Assembly (NCBI GenBank): GCA_903632075.3
Contig: CAHIKZ030005580.1
Span: 385,001-449,000 of the forward strand
Source of the DNA: Acanthosepion pharaonis
Lineage: Eukaryota > Mollusca > Cephalopoda > Sepiida > Sepiidae
Length of the DNA: 64,000 bases
Direction: 5' to 3'
How positions within the stretch are numbered: the stretch's first letter is position 1; each line of letters begins with the position of its first letter. The position numbers and the translations under genes are program-made. Positions 30,531 through 41,717 of the stretch are shown one piece after another. Below the pieces are notes generated by a model. It searched no databases and was not told the origin of the DNA. It was given only the letters and a program-made list of their open reading frames with translations.

Positions 30531-30599
30531 ATTCATTGACCCATTCGTATTTTACCTGCTTGCATTTTTTTCTCATTTTGCTGTTTTAAGCATCATGTT

Positions 30600-30835
30600 T
30601 ATCACAACGTTCCGGCCTTTTTCAGGTGGTTGGAATATCGAACTTAACCCTTTCTTTCGCTCAGTGGGGTAGACTGTTCTAGTTCCACGTGCCATGTCTA
30701 ATAGATGTCAGTTATTTTCTGTTAATTCCCCTCTCAAAGTTCGCCACCGCCTTAACCAGGTATTGGACTCACACTCTTTGGGCCCTGTCACTGGATCTAA
30801 CCAATGTATTTATCCACTGTGCCATTTGTCCTTGA
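30600..30835 (-). repeat. SINE-B, reverse orientation
   Basis: AACGTTCCGGCC, GTTGGAATATCGAACTTAACC, AGACTGTTCTAGTTCCACGT and TTAATTCCCCTCTC, then B-box complement GTATTGGACTCACA and A-box complement CCACTGTGCCAT. The outermost tail is missing. Confidence 0.85.
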
Positions 30836-31049
30836 TGACATCTGTGTATGAATTTCTGGGTATTATAAACCTAATGTCTTCAGCAACCATTTTTGAATAC
30901 AATATGGGGACCAGTAATAAGGACTGCCAGAGAAAAGCGATAATAACAACATAAAAATTGCAATATGAGCTCTGATAAAAACATGCATGATAACTGCAAA
31001 AATTCCAATATTAGATCTGGTAAAAAATGTTGCTGAGGATATTAGTCTA

Positions 31050-31150
31050 CTTTAGTGAGCGAGATAAAGGGTCCAGTTCGACATTCCAACCACCGGACGA
31101 AACGTTGCGACAAAGATGAAGACAATAGTTCGAATAATGTAAATAGTGTC
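31050..31150 (+). repeat. SINE-B 3' fragment
   Basis: GAGCGAGATAAAGGGTCCAG, TCGACATTCCAACCACC, and GACAAAGATGAAGACAATAG. The tRNA-like head is lacking. Confidence 0.7.
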
Positions 31151-31275
31151 ACCTGTGGCTTTATCACTTTGCATGAGGGTCATATGATTTTAAGAATAGG
31201 AAGGTAATATGAAATGTTACTGTTTGTTGTTTTTTTCTCAGGAGTCAAATACTTGGTTCGAAAAAATATAAACAG

Positions 31276-31303
31276 TATCATCATCATCATCATCATCATC
31301 CAT
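31276..31303. repeat. (ATC)n microsatellite
   Basis: About nine ATC units. On the minus strand it produces a run of aspartates in an otherwise unsupported open frame. Confidence 0.9.
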
Positions 31304-31639
31304 CCCCAGGTATGGTCTTAGGTACACCTGGCCAGCTTCTTCCATACGTCTTAGTAGGTATTCATTCATGTAAAAAGTATCTTGCACAATGTATGCCGAG
31401 CAAAGTCCATCCCACTCCGTGTCAAGCCAGAGGCGATGATCGACTGTCGCGTCAGTCATTGATTCCAGCAGGAGAACCCTCGTCCCTGACCTTTGACCTC
31501 CGCTTGAGGATTATTTTCTGTTATTTATTATATATATCGCTTATTATATTTATTTATTATTTAGTTATTATTTATTATTATTTTTATTATTTACTTCCTA
31601 TTATTTTGAAATTTAATTGTATTGTTTATTAATACCTTA

Positions 31640-32370
31640 TGACAGATGCCCAACTCCCTGAGAGCGTCTCTCTGCGGCTTCTTGGTCTCACATTTTCCAC
31701 TGACCTGCGGCAGAACGAATACATTAAATAAATATCTTCATCTACCGTAAGGCAAGTTGGTTCTCTTTGTCACGCTAGAAGGTTTTTCTCGCCCGAGCTC
31801 ACCTTTCAAATTTACGAATCTACCATTCGTCCTTGCATTGAATGCTATCGCTATATATGATCTGGTGCCCCCGCTGTTCATCACGAGGTCCACAAAATCC
31901 AGTGACCGATATGCAATGTGATAGGTCCTGATCTGGCATCTCCTCTACAGTTAGTTTCTAACAAAAGTGATGTGGCTTCGATCTGTCTTTTCTACAAATA
32001 TTTTCATGTCAACTGCTCTGACAACCTATTTACACTGGCACACAAACTGCATGAATTTAAGCGTGCTACTAGGTTGGCGTCTCGGTCACAACATTTCTCT
32101 GTAGAAACGACTAAACATAACCGCATCTTCTACTCTTCTCTTGCACTTCCCGACAGTGGAACTCCCTTCCTCTTACTTACTTCCCTGATAGCTATAATCT
32201 TAAAATACTGAAATGTAATGTCAATCGACATCTTCTGACGCCTTGATCCTGATCTCCTTGTCTCTATCTTTTCCTCAAACACCTCTCTTGATACTTACTC
32301 TCACTCTCTGTAACTCCTTATGTGCCAGTGGCATTCCCACCTTGCTTGGGGTGAAATGCTTAAAAAAGGC
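31640..32370 (+). pseudogene. LINE-2fam RT C-terminal region and 3' end
   Basis: From 31640: MTDAQLPESVSLRLLGLTFS, then TDLRQNEYIK, then VRQVGSLCHARRFFSPELTF, IYESTIRPCIECYRYI, SGAPAVHHEVHKIQ, VASICLFYKYFHVNCSD, HEFKRATRLASRSQHFSV and LPDSGTPFLLLTSLI. This is the long C-terminal part of a Jockey/CR1-like RT protein after the palm domain. The 3' untranslated end (GCCAGTGGCATTCCCACC, TTGCTTGGGGTGAAATGCTT) is included. Few stops make this one of the better-kept copies, but it lacks the nuclease and RT core. Confidence 0.85.
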
Positions 32371-32374
32371 ATAG

Positions 32375-32680
32375 CTTTTCGAAAGGTGTTTTTCGTTATC
32401 CCTATAACCCTTTGGATTTCGCTGAGTTTCCCAAATACCTTTTGTACTTTCATGAATTTAGTATCTCTAATTCGTATTTCGTATCTTATGCTGTTTCCTT
32501 TGCTGACAAAGATATATTCTGCTTCTTACAATTGTTCTTTATTCTTGCTTACTTTTACTACATTTACGACCTTCTATAGGAGTTCCTGCGGTTTCCGTTC
32601 TCTGTCTACTGTGCAGCGAACATCGATGACAGTATCCTACATACGTATCTACCCGGTCGATTATTCGGAGGACAACTGAC
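32375..32680 (-). pseudogene. LINE-1fam post-palm relic
   Basis: The minus strand reads YIFVSKGNSIRYEIRIRDTK, then FMKVQKV, then GKLSEIQRVIGITKNTFRKA. This fits the CMVVSKxNSxxxELxIGDTKIKQVQKFKYLG...EIRxRIGIAKxAFxK segment of LINE-1fam. The minus-strand relic abuts the plus-strand LINE-2fam 3' end. Confidence 0.65.
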
Positions 32681-32689
32681 CGGGCAGAT

Positions 32690-33311
32690 ACGACAACGTC
32701 ATAAAAAATATCAAAACAAGCAAACTAATGTATGGATTGCCGTCAATACTGGTCCGAATATTTATTTTTCTCGGCTGAAACACAGTCGTACGTCGTCTAT
32801 AAATGAAAAACAATGTTTCGCCGGAAATGACACATAGATACCAACTACAAATATTTCAGGAAACATTTATAACAAAATAACAAAAAAAAAAAAAAGAAAA
32901 AAAAGAGAGTGAAAAATATTTAGTACAAATTTAAAAGTTTTCTTGAACGGGTCATCATTGTAAACACTATTATGTAAATTTCTAAAGCAAGTCACTAGGT
33001 AAAATTGCGTTTGGGGTCTTGCCAGCAATGCCCCACCAAAAAAATTGGCATCGCAGCCAATTTTTGAGTAAGGCGGATAAAATTGCCAGATGTTTTTCTT
33101 TGTGAAAATCGGAGATTGTGAACTGAACCACGAAATCCTGCTTTGCGGTTTCAATATCAACGCATTCAAAAAAATTAAAAAAAATGAAGTGAAATGGTTT
33201 CCGTCAGCCAATTTTATCTGAGACTATTGTTTTCTAACCTTTTTTTTTCGGAAGGTCGCCTCTAAAAAACTTGATGCTTTTAATCCACACATTCAAAATG
33301 TTATCATTATG
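32690..33311. other. No recognisable feature; A-rich tract at 32880
   Basis: A minus-strand open frame of 114 codons shows a hydrophobic end derived from the A-rich tract and no family motif. Confidence 0.4.
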
Positions 33312-33321
33312 TTATAAATGT

Positions 33322-33553
33322 CAGTCTGAGGCGATCATGTATCCTTCCGTATATGACTAACGAGGCAGGTTTTTTTTCCTGCAGTAGGCTGCCATTTCTT
33401 TCTACGGTAGACCAGTTGCCATCTAAGGCTATAGAACCATAGGTGGGTGAAGAAGAGGCACGTAAGTGAATGTAATGGATTCGACTGGAATTCGAACTCA
33501 GCTCTATTATTTCGCAATCCGAGCCGTTATCCATTACTCCACAGTGTTAACTC
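33322..33553 (-). repeat. SINE-A with 10-bp target duplication
   Basis: TTATAAATGT lies at 33312-33321 and 33554-33563. Inside, on the minus strand, are A box GTGGAGTAATGG, B box GAGTTCGAATTCCAG, a shortened central block, and tail TATACGGAAGGATACATGAT. The 3' end and part of the central block are deleted. Confidence 0.88.
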
Positions 33554-33829
33554 TTATAAATGTAGTAGCTGTAATTAAATTCAAAATGAATGTGCAAAAT
33601 TTATTTTACTTATGTAGATACGTGTCTTTATCTGCGAATGAAAACAGAAGCATTATGCATATTACTTATTAATATGATTCAAATAAGAATAATTAAAACG
33701 AACCATGTTGTTTATTTATATGATCTTTGTGGGTGCTGAATAGCAAATCGTTTTGCAATATTTGGTTCTAAATTTTACAAAAGAAATTGTACAAAGCTAC
33801 AAAGCGTTAAATCCATCATGTTTCTTTTT

Positions 33830-34235
33830 TACGGTATTCTCAAAGATGAAAAGAGACTCAACGCAACCGAGATGTGGTTCTACAGAAAGATGTTAATGAT
33901 ATCATAGACCAGGCCTGTGAGCAACGATGAGGTCGTAGACATGATGCAAATAAGGAAGAATCTTATACTTAACATCAGAAAGAGGCAGATGAAATTTCTG
34001 GGACACATAATGACAAAGGAGGGCCTGAAGAATCTGATACTCACAGGTCGAATAGAAGGAAAGAGAGACAAGGGAAAGCAACACATGACATACTTGGCAG
34101 GCTTAAACAGATGGATGACAGAACGTGGTCTTGGGGAGGTCGCAGAGGGAGGAAACTTATTGAGATCTATAAGGGATAGGGGAAAGTGGAGAGCCATGAT
34201 CGTCTACGTCCTGAAGGGACACGGCACATAAAAAG
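33830..34235 (+). pseudogene. LINE-1fam C-terminal relic, best preserved
   Basis: It reads YGILKDEKRLNATEMWFYRK, then ML, then (after a stop and frame change) SNDEVVDMMQIRKNLI, LNIRKRQMKFLGHIMTKEG, LKNLILTGRIEGKRDKGKQ, HMTYLAGLNRWMTERG, and RGKWRAMIVYVLKGHGT with a terminal stop near 34229. This defines the C-terminal end of LINE-1fam for the window. The part from 33917 to the stop is an uninterrupted run of about 104 codons. The RT core is missing. Confidence 0.88.
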
Positions 34236-35585
34236 AAAATGTAGAAAAAATTTTCTCCCATCAGATACTAGGATCCTGTTGATTGGTTTAAACCTGTAGA
34301 ACCCCTGTGAATTAAACGATCACAACATAACCCCTCTAAATGGTGCTGCTGTAGTTTGCGTGTCCAGAACATTGTATATGGGGTTGTTATTTCCATCTAC
34401 AAACGGTGTTGAAATCAGAATTGTCATTGTTCTTGAGTTATTGCAAACCAGGTCCCCAATAAACTTTGAAAGTAGCTTCAGACAGGCCGATTTTATAAAT
34501 CATTCAATATTACTTAGATTATGCAATAGTCGATGAAAGACAGTCAAATTAAGAAGCAATCTCCTGATGAGATAACATCCGATACAAGGCCCACGGAACA
34601 TTAAAGATGGAGGGTTACCGAGCGAGATTGTGAATGAGTGGGAAAGATTAAGATAGAGGACGAAATTTATAGAATGAATAATATCGGAAAACAAGCCTGG
34701 GACTAGGTTCGTTTGCTCTTGTTCACCCGCCATATTTACCTCACTTTTCCCCGACCAATAAATGACTTTTTCGAACGCTGCAAGCAAAAGCGTTCTCTGA
34801 TGAAAACCAGATTCAATATTTCGTCGAAAAGGTTTTCCCATCAAAAACCTTTGGAATTTTTTTCTTAAAATATATTCCTGTTAAGTAGCAAAAAGTTACT
34901 ACAAATAATCGTGAATATATAATTAAATAAAATGTAAATTTCTTCTTATTCGTTTAAAGAATAAAGTTCGTAAACAGAGGCGGAAATTATTTATAACACA
35001 AACTAATACAGTCGCATACTAACGAGGATATAAGTCTTCGTCGATAACCTTCTAAGTTATTGAATACGATATCTTAGGTTTATATTATTCAAAATTTCAG
35101 CAGATAAATTAAATATAAGAAGATAAATTTACCGAGAAATTATGTTACCAAAAACTAAAAACGTATAGAATATATTTTTTATCCAAATATTAGTAAGTCT
35201 AATATTAGAATCTTTTTGGTTTAATACGATTCAAAGGAATTTTTCTTCTAATTTTAGATATAGATTCATTGTTTGAAAAGAATTACAAAATTATATATTG
35301 ATAGTTTTTTTTCCACAACAGGGACACTATCTTTTACCTGACAATCGATAAAACTCAGATGCTCCGAAAATGGAACTTTTTTTTTCCATGGAGGTCTTCT
35401 TGAGATCAAAAGTCGTGTTTGCTGTCAAACATAAACCGAGTTAACTCACGTCTGGAAAGTTACTTGCGTTGTGCTATTTCCGGCCTTGTAAGAACACAAG
35501 CAGATAATATTTAAAGACTGTCTCAACTTGACCCACGACACGCAGATATGTCTCAGTGTTATTACGTGGTCAGATACACTTCTGA
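34236..35585. other. No recognisable feature
   Basis: AT-rich. A 114-codon minus-strand frame at 34500-34844 shows no domain I know. Confidence 0.45.
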
Positions 35586-35589
35586 TCTA

Positions 35590-35775
35590 TCGTATTTTAT
35601 GAGTCCGTCCCCCTTCAGGAAATAGGTGATCATGGTTCTCCACACTCTCCTATTCTTTGTGTATTTTAATCTTTTGGCTTTTCGTCGATGTTACACTATC
35701 CATTCACAAATAGCAAGTTAGACGACCATCTTCCTCCTCCTGTCTCTTTTGACTTTAATTGGTTGTTTTTGTTTA
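35590..35775 (-). pseudogene. LINE-1fam extreme C-terminal relic
   Basis: The minus strand ends RRVWRTMITYFLKGDGL, matching the RxxWRAMIVYVLKGHGT terminus. Upstream sequence is scrambled. Confidence 0.6.
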
Positions 35776-35859
35776 GCGGCATATCAACACCTCTATGGGT
35801 TATTTAATGTCAAAGTCTAAATATTTCGTAGGCAATTATATTTATTTATTATTTTTAGG

Positions 35860-36118
35860 TAATAATGGTTTTACTGACGTAAGTTTAACTAATTAACCCA
35901 TAGCTGGGGGAGACGAAGTAGATTCAAACCATTCTCAAGGGTATTTGCGCGTAAGTGAATATAACGCGTCCAACTAGAAATGGAAGCAGGCTTTCCTATT
36001 TTCCGAACCATTGTACATAACACCACCCGATTACAGTATCTGGTATTCCTAAGTGGTCAACCATCTAAGTACTGACCAGGCTTGACGTTGCTTTACCTCG
36101 GTGATCGTACTGGAACCG
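35860..36118 (-). repeat. SINE-5S, reverse orientation
   Basis: The minus strand starts with a clear 5S rRNA-like segment (about 36030-36115): CCAGTACGATCACCGAGG, TAAAGCAACGTCAAGCCTGG, TCAGTACTTAGATGGTTGAC, and GGAATACCAGATACTGTAAT. The shared central block follows (ACTTACGCGCAAATACCC; CCCCCAGCTATGGGTTAAT). The 5S internal promoter is well kept, but the 5' third of 5S is absent. Confidence 0.9.
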
Positions 36119-36131
36119 GTGTTTCAATTTG

Positions 36132-36135
<4 letters not shown>

Positions 36136-36182
<47 letters not shown>
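36136..36182. repeat. (TA)n microsatellite
   Basis: Uninterrupted TA dinucleotides next to the 5S-like head. Confidence 0.95.
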
Positions 36183-36186
<4 letters not shown>

Positions 36187-36314
36187 GGTTGGTAAACAGT
36201 GACTATTATAGCTATATAGCGAGACTCTTCGCAGATGCGAATTGAGTCACTGTCGGTCACTGGGCGTGTTTCTAAAAATAAATACGCTAAAAAATCCACT
36301 TTCGTCCCTACCGT

Positions 36315-36449
36315 GCGCCGAGGGCTTAATGGTTATAATCTCCGACTGACACCAATTCAGTCGGGATTCGATCCTAGCTAAGAGGCAACCGGATGTCTAG
36401 CCACACTGATGAGCTGTGAAACAGCGAAACAGTCTCTCTGTGGATGACG

Positions 36450-36450
<1 letters not shown>
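36315..36450 (+). repeat. tRNA-like SINE head (unassigned family)
   Basis: GCGCCGAGGGCTTAATGG resembles an A box with D-arm, and TCGGGATTCGATCC is a strong B box about 45 bp later. The body GAGCTGTGAAACAGCGAAAC, then AGTCTCTCTGTGGATGACG, ends at a (TA)n tract. The cloverleaf is not complete. Confidence 0.55.

Positions 36451-36513
<63 letters not shown>
36451..36513. repeat. (TA)n microsatellite
   Basis: Uninterrupted TA dinucleotides. Confidence 0.95.
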
Positions 36514-36517
<4 letters not shown>

Positions 36518-36524
36518 ATATATA

Positions 36525-36560
36525 TTAAACACTAATATTCCATGGAATATTAGTGTTTAA
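36525..36560. repeat. Perfect 36-bp palindrome
   Basis: TTAAACACTAATATTCCA is followed directly by its exact complement, with no spacer. Confidence 0.95.
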
Positions 36561-36720
36561 GCCTTTTTTTATATCCTTAATCTGTCCTGGGCATTGAGTT
36601 CTACCTGGATTCTATCCTCTTGGAATTTTTATTCAAAAAATATACATGTATGTGTATGCCCCTATGTATATATATTTATATATTTTGCATATGTATGCCT
36701 ATATTTACCACTAATATTAC

Positions 36721-36724
36721 CTAC

Positions 36725-36786
<62 letters not shown>
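36721..36786. repeat. (ATCT)n then (TA)n
   Basis: About nine ATCT units followed by TA units. Confidence 0.95.
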
Positions 36787-36789
<3 letters not shown>

Positions 36790-37039
36790 ATGGGAACTTA
36801 CCCATAATAATAATAGACTATTCCTGACATTATAAATACTGCGCTTCTCAAGGTGTATGAGGATTTTGTAAGACGAGGAGAGATAATTGAGAGCATATTG
36901 TAAGGACATTGGAATAGTGATACTTGTCGAGACAACATAGTTCACTCTAACCAAATCTGATAGTCATTACTAATACTTCTACTTCTTTGTATTATATTTC
37001 TGTTGTAATATATCTTTGCATTCCATACCTGTGTTCGTT

Positions 37040-37640
37040 TTATTCTTTCATTGGTTCTAACCTTGGACCATCACCGTGGTCCAAGGAACTTGCACCATAA
37101 CAATATATATATATATATATATATGTTTTGGCTTCCATTTCTTTGTTACTTACGTTCTCTACCTGTTGTATTTTCAGCATCCTTCTGTAGAACGACATCT
37201 CTGTTTCTACTAGTTTCTTCTTGTCAGATTGCCCAGCATTCATTGCCATATAAGAGAGTTTATATTACATAACAGTTAAACAGACTTTTGTTTCTTTTTA
37301 GGATTTTTCTTAGCTTTTGGAATAGATGTTTTGCTCTTCCAATGTAAACTCAGATTCCGTTGCTACATTTTCCATCCTCTATTAAAACAGTTCCAAGATA
37401 TTTGAGCTTATGTAATTGCTTGATTTTTAGTTCTCATCTTGGAATTTGTCTCTTGTTGACAAGCTTCCGGTCTGTCTGCTTACAGTTCACGGTTAGTGCT
37501 TTCTTCTCACTTTCCTTTACGAGGTCCTCTAGTTTTTCCTTCTATGCCTGCCATCGTCATCTGCGTCTCTTATATTGTTAACATTGCGTCCACCGATAAT
37601 GAATCCTTCTAGGGTCTCTTTTGTTAAAGAGTGTGGTCAT
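37040..37640 (-). pseudogene. LINE-1fam RT relic with palm motif
   Basis: On the minus strand: GFIIGGRNVNNIRDADDDG, where ADD of the YADD catalytic motif survives; then KMRTKNQAI; then, after many stops, CWAI-like residues, KKKLVETEMSFYRRML and KIQQVENVSNKEMEAKT. The order is palm, linker, FYRRML block. A short (TA)n (37105-37124) lies near the end. Confidence 0.8.
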
Positions 37641-37804
37641 TTGATTATGAAGTCAATGTATGTTCAAAAAATTGAGACTATCATACAAATAACTATGTTC
37701 TTCCCTATTACGGATGAAGAGGAAATATAGATATATATAGATATATTTCTAAAGAAGAATATCGAGAATAAATTGGACAAACAAGGAATCTTTTAGACAA
37801 TTGG

Positions 37805-37870
37805 AAGAAGAAGAAGGAGGAGGAGGAGAAGGAGGAGAAGAAGAAAGAGGAGGAGGAGGAGGAGGAGAAG

Positions 37871-37901
<31 letters not shown>

Positions 37902-37903
37902 TT
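37805..37903. repeat. (GGA/GAA)n purine tract
   Basis: GGAGGA and GAAGAA units. It explains the polyglutamate and polyserine open frames on the two strands. Confidence 0.95.
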
Positions 37904-37904
37904 G

Positions 37905-38430
37905 CTCCTGTCTTGTGATCATTATTCTTTTATTACCACTGAACACATCTCTGACTGAATTCTTTTTATTCCTAATAACTTCTACGCGATATAGAACAGG
38001 TTACTAATGCCATTGTTGAATCTGTTTAAATGTTCGCATTATCACAAGACAAGAATATTATATTTCCATGGCAACTGTTTACTCCCTGATACATCTATCG
38101 CATGAATTTAAGCGTACTACCAGATTGGCAAGTAAGTCTCACCTTATTAATATTCAAGTAGCTATATGGAACCGCATGTTCTATTCTAATAGTTTCTTTT
38201 CTCAATCTTCCCACCTGTTGAAGTCTCTTCCAATTATATGCTTCCCTGCCACCTACGTTTTTAAAAAGTTTTAAATGCAAAATTATTCGCCATCTTTTGA
38301 TCTTCTTGGAACCTGTTCTTTTATTGTCTTTTCACCTCACTAAAGTCTTCTCATTCTCTTTCACTCAACGTAATCCCCCACGTCTTAGTGATATTATTAC
38401 CTTTCTTGGGTGAATTGATTTAAAAAAAGT
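37905..38430 (+). pseudogene. LINE-2fam C-terminal fragment, copy a
   Basis: It encodes LSHEFKRTTRLASKSH, then WNRMFYSNSFFSQSSHLLKS, then LPIICFPATY, followed by the 3' region ending in ACGTCTTAGTGATATTA and TTTCTTGGGTGAATTGATTT. The block of purine tract plus LINE fragment repeats at 38555-39430. Confidence 0.75.
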
Positions 38431-38554
38431 GTTAACGGATATCAGAAAGTGATAGTTAAAACTTCTGTGATCCATAATGAAGAAAAGAAGGCTTAGAGAA
38501 TTTAACACGCCTTATATATCATAAGAAAAAGGGAGGGAACGAAAGAAATAGAAA

Positions 38555-38608
38555 GAAGAAGAAGAAGAAGAAGAAGAAGAAGAAGAAGAAGAAGAAGAAG
38601 AAGAAGAA
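38555..38608. repeat. (GAA)n microsatellite
   Basis: About eighteen GAA units, placed before LINE-2fam copy b as the first purine tract is before copy a. Confidence 0.95.
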
Positions 38609-38614
38609 ATTCTA

Positions 38615-39430
38615 TACTATACTCTTGTGAACACTTCTTTGTCATTACCACTGAACATGTCTCTGAGTGGATGCAGGGTTTTTTTTTCTTTCCCAGTATT
38701 GTCTACATGTTACAGAACTGGTTACTTATGTCATTGTTGGATATATTTAAATTGTTCTCATTGCCACAGGTTTCGAATATTGTATTATTTACTCATGGCG
38801 ATTATTCTGAAGAACTTCCCTCTTTTGGTGACTCATCTACGTAAATTTAAGCAAACTACGGTGGAGTAATAGATAACGGCTGGAACTGTGGAATCCATTA
38901 CATTCACTTGCGAACTAATGCCCTTGGGAAAGGTATGAATCCTCTTTTTCTGCTCCCCGCCAGATATGGGTCAGTAGGACATAACGGGTTCTATAGCCTT
39001 GGATGACAACTGGTCTACAGCAGAAAAAAATAGCAATATACCACAGGAAAAAATCTGCCTCGTCAGTCATGTATCGACAGATACATGATCGCCTAAATGA
39101 GTATCACGCATGGCACTTAACTGACTGACTCGATTAATAACTAGACTCCACCCTTTTACTGTTTAACTGGCTACATGCAACCCCATGTCATATCCAAATA
39201 GTTACTTTTCTCGCACTTCTCGCGTGTGGAACTCTCTTCTGATTACTTGCTTCCTTACAACCTTCAGACTTCAAAAATCTAAATGCAACGTCAATTGCTA
39301 TCTTATGTCTTGCTGAAACCTATTCTTTTATTGTCTTTTCTACTCACTAAAGTTTTCTCATTCTCATTCATTCCCAGTGACTACCCTCTGTGTCTTAGTG
39401 ACATTATCGCCTTTCTTGCGATGAAATGAT
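38615..39430 (+). pseudogene. LINE-2fam C-terminal fragment, copy b, SINE-interrupted
   Basis: Before the SINE, VLSTCYRTGYLCHCW and the HLRKFKQTT block correspond to copy a. After the SINE (39131 on), TGGCTACATGCAACCCCATG, the ARTSRVWNSLL-type region and the 3' end (GTGTCTTAGTGACATTATCG, TTGCGATGAAATGATT) continue it. Several stops. Confidence 0.75.
38857..39130 (+). repeat. SINE-A inside LINE-2fam copy b
   Basis: A box GGTGGAGTAATAG, central block ACTTGCGAACTAATGCCC and GCCAGATATGGGTCAGTAG, tail CGACAGATACATGATCGCC and ATCACGCATGGCACTTAA. The region between A and B boxes is shortened. Confidence 0.88.
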
Positions 39431-39855
39431 TTTTTTTTTTTATAAAGTGTTAATGAATGTCCATTTAAAAATATTCTGAGGGGTCGATTGCATTTACTGC
39501 AGGTTCAGATGTAATTCACGAAGAAAAGAAGATATTTTTAAAAATCTCCATTGACGTAAATGGCGGGATTTTTGAGATTTATTGCTCTCCTTGGAGATTC
39601 AAGGCTCGTTTCTCGATAATTTATGATACGTTGGTATCAATCGGATTGAACGAAAGATTAATTACGGTGAAACCACTGGATGATATCCTTTAGCTGCTCT
39701 TTCTTTCTCACAAACATTCAATCACACATGCTGCACTCACTTGTTAATTCACTATTTTTCTCCTCTATTTGTTCTCATATGGGCACACACGCATCGCATA
39801 TATGTACACGCCTAATCAGAAAAACACACACAAAATACACAATACATACATATAC

Positions 39856-39904
<49 letters not shown>

Positions 39905-40248
39905 AAATATATAATTTTATAGGAAAAGAGTTCAATATAGATATAAAAAATCGCAATTATATAGAAAATATAGGAATCAAACGGAATGTTCAATCAATAG
40001 AAATAAAATCGTTTGCCAAACATATAAACAGAAATCTCATATCGAGAATATTCCACATTGAACATGAAGAAAAATTAATTATTTTTAATAATATTAAAAA
40101 TCTCCAATTTCATGAAGACATATACCAGAATATATATAAATTATATAAATATATATAATATTTTATATATAAATATACAATAAAAACGGCATGGCACCCC
40201 TCTTCTTTTTTAATATACAATTTTATATTGGAACCACTACAACATATT

Positions 40249-40289
<41 letters not shown>

Positions 40290-40358
40290 AAATTTGCAAT
40301 TTTATATAGGAATCAAATAGATACAAAATGTTTAAATATATAGAAAATATGGACATAG

Positions 40359-40406
<48 letters not shown>

Positions 40407-40699
40407 AAGTGAACATTGAAATCAACACTCAGAGGCGATAGGCTGTTTCATGCTGGACAAAATCATCAGGCAGGACGATTGCATCCAGTATGAAAGAGTC
40501 TTATAATATTGAAGACGTTTGTAAGACTAGCCATACATCTCTGAAGAAACGATAGCGTTGAAATGGTTCACAGTGTGCCATGAAATTGAAAAACAGCATG
40601 TCACATCACTTATTGTTAGACGTTAAGCGTAAAAGCTTAACGAGAAGACATGTACTTCAATGTAGCGATACAAGAATAAGTGATAACATGAATTGTACA
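39431..40699. other. AT-rich, microsatellite-dominated, no gene accepted
   Basis: TA tracts lie at about 39860-39901, 40252-40282 and 40361-40400. An open frame of 129 codons (39769-40158) spans a TA tract and then a lysine/isoleucine/asparagine-rich stretch without known motifs. Codon composition follows base composition, so I do not call it a gene. Confidence 0.5.
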
Positions 40700-40835
40700 T
40701 TTTTTCTACACAGGTTACCAAGCAAGACTAGAATAGCCAGTCTACCCTGCTATTCAGCCCATAGAGGAAAGTCACTTGCGCAAATGTGAATGCAGAAGAT
40801 CAACTCGCAATTCGTACAAGGCTCGAAGATTTCAT
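40700..40835 (-). repeat. SINE-A, reverse orientation, very diverged
   Basis: CTACACAGGTTACCAAGCAA, AGTCTACCCTGCTATTCAGC and CCATAGAGG, then CACTTGCGCAAATGTGAATG and GCAATTCGTACAAGGCTCGA follow SINE-A order in reverse. Confidence 0.6.
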
Positions 40836-40843
40836 ATTCCTCG

Positions 40844-40845
<2 letters not shown>

Positions 40846-40935
<90 letters not shown>
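40846..40935. repeat. (CA)n then (TA)n
   Basis: CA units with one CG interruption, then TA units. Confidence 0.95.
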
Positions 40936-40936
<1 letters not shown>

Positions 40937-41070
40937 AAATATATATAAAATATCAATATAAAACAAATATAAACTATATTAATATATATATATACCAAAA
41001 ATGCACAATGCGATCTTCAAGTGCTGAATTATGCATAAAAACTCCGCGTTGTGGTACCAGTGAGGAGAAA

Positions 41071-41101
<31 letters not shown>

Positions 41102-41717
41102 ATTGTAGAAGAAATCACTAGCTTTAAGTCATATTACTTAATCCTAAAAACTAACTCATTTTTGTGCTCAGACCAGCCACCAAAATTTGAATTTCTATAT
41201 TTATATATATTAACCAATCAGCGTCCATATTATACGCGCGGTTTTCTTTGAATATGAAGATGATTAAGATTTTTTCTTACCTACGAAATTTTGAAAGATC
41301 ACTTCAGAATATGATCAACAATATTTTCCCTCATTAAAATGGATATTTCAAAATTGGCAAAATATTTATTAACCAATAAACGTGAGATTAATAATTCTAT
41401 TTTTTCTGGAATCGATGTTTCGTTATGTAAATGATCAATTTTGGTTACTTAATTACTTTTTCAGTTAATCTTTGACCAGTGTGTTCGTTTGTTTGTTATA
41501 CAAACAAAATTAAAATTTTTACACTTAATTAATTACTAACATTTTTCGCATATTTATTCGAGTATATTATATTACACAAAATTCTTAGCGATATTGACAC
41601 ATAAAAGAATCATGTGGAGTAAGTTATTTTTCAAGCATCAACAGTTGGAAACTAGCTTCGCAGCTTATTCATGTGGCCGATTGCTACAATATATCCGCAT
41701 ACATAAAACAACGTACA

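Noticed and set aside
31238..31459. Minus-strand frame ending in an aspartate run
   Set aside because: The run is an (ATC)n microsatellite; no motif elsewhere in the frame.
32867..33211. 114-codon minus-strand frame with hydrophobic C-terminus
   Set aside because: The hydrophobic end comes from an A-rich/T-rich tract; no signal or family motif.
34500..34844. 114-codon minus-strand frame as a possible exon
   Set aside because: No recognisable domain, splice context or repeat match; base composition alone could produce it.
36030..36115. 5S rRNA gene
   Set aside because: Only the 3' two-thirds of 5S is present, mutated, and fused to a SINE body shared with other copies; it is a SINE head.
37801..38007. 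Glu/Gly-rich and, on the other strand, Ser/Pro-rich frames
   Set aside because: Translations of a (GGA/GAA)n tract.
39769..40158. 129-codon frame rich in Ile, Lys and Asn
   Set aside because: Crosses a TA microsatellite and follows AT-rich base composition; no recognisable domain.
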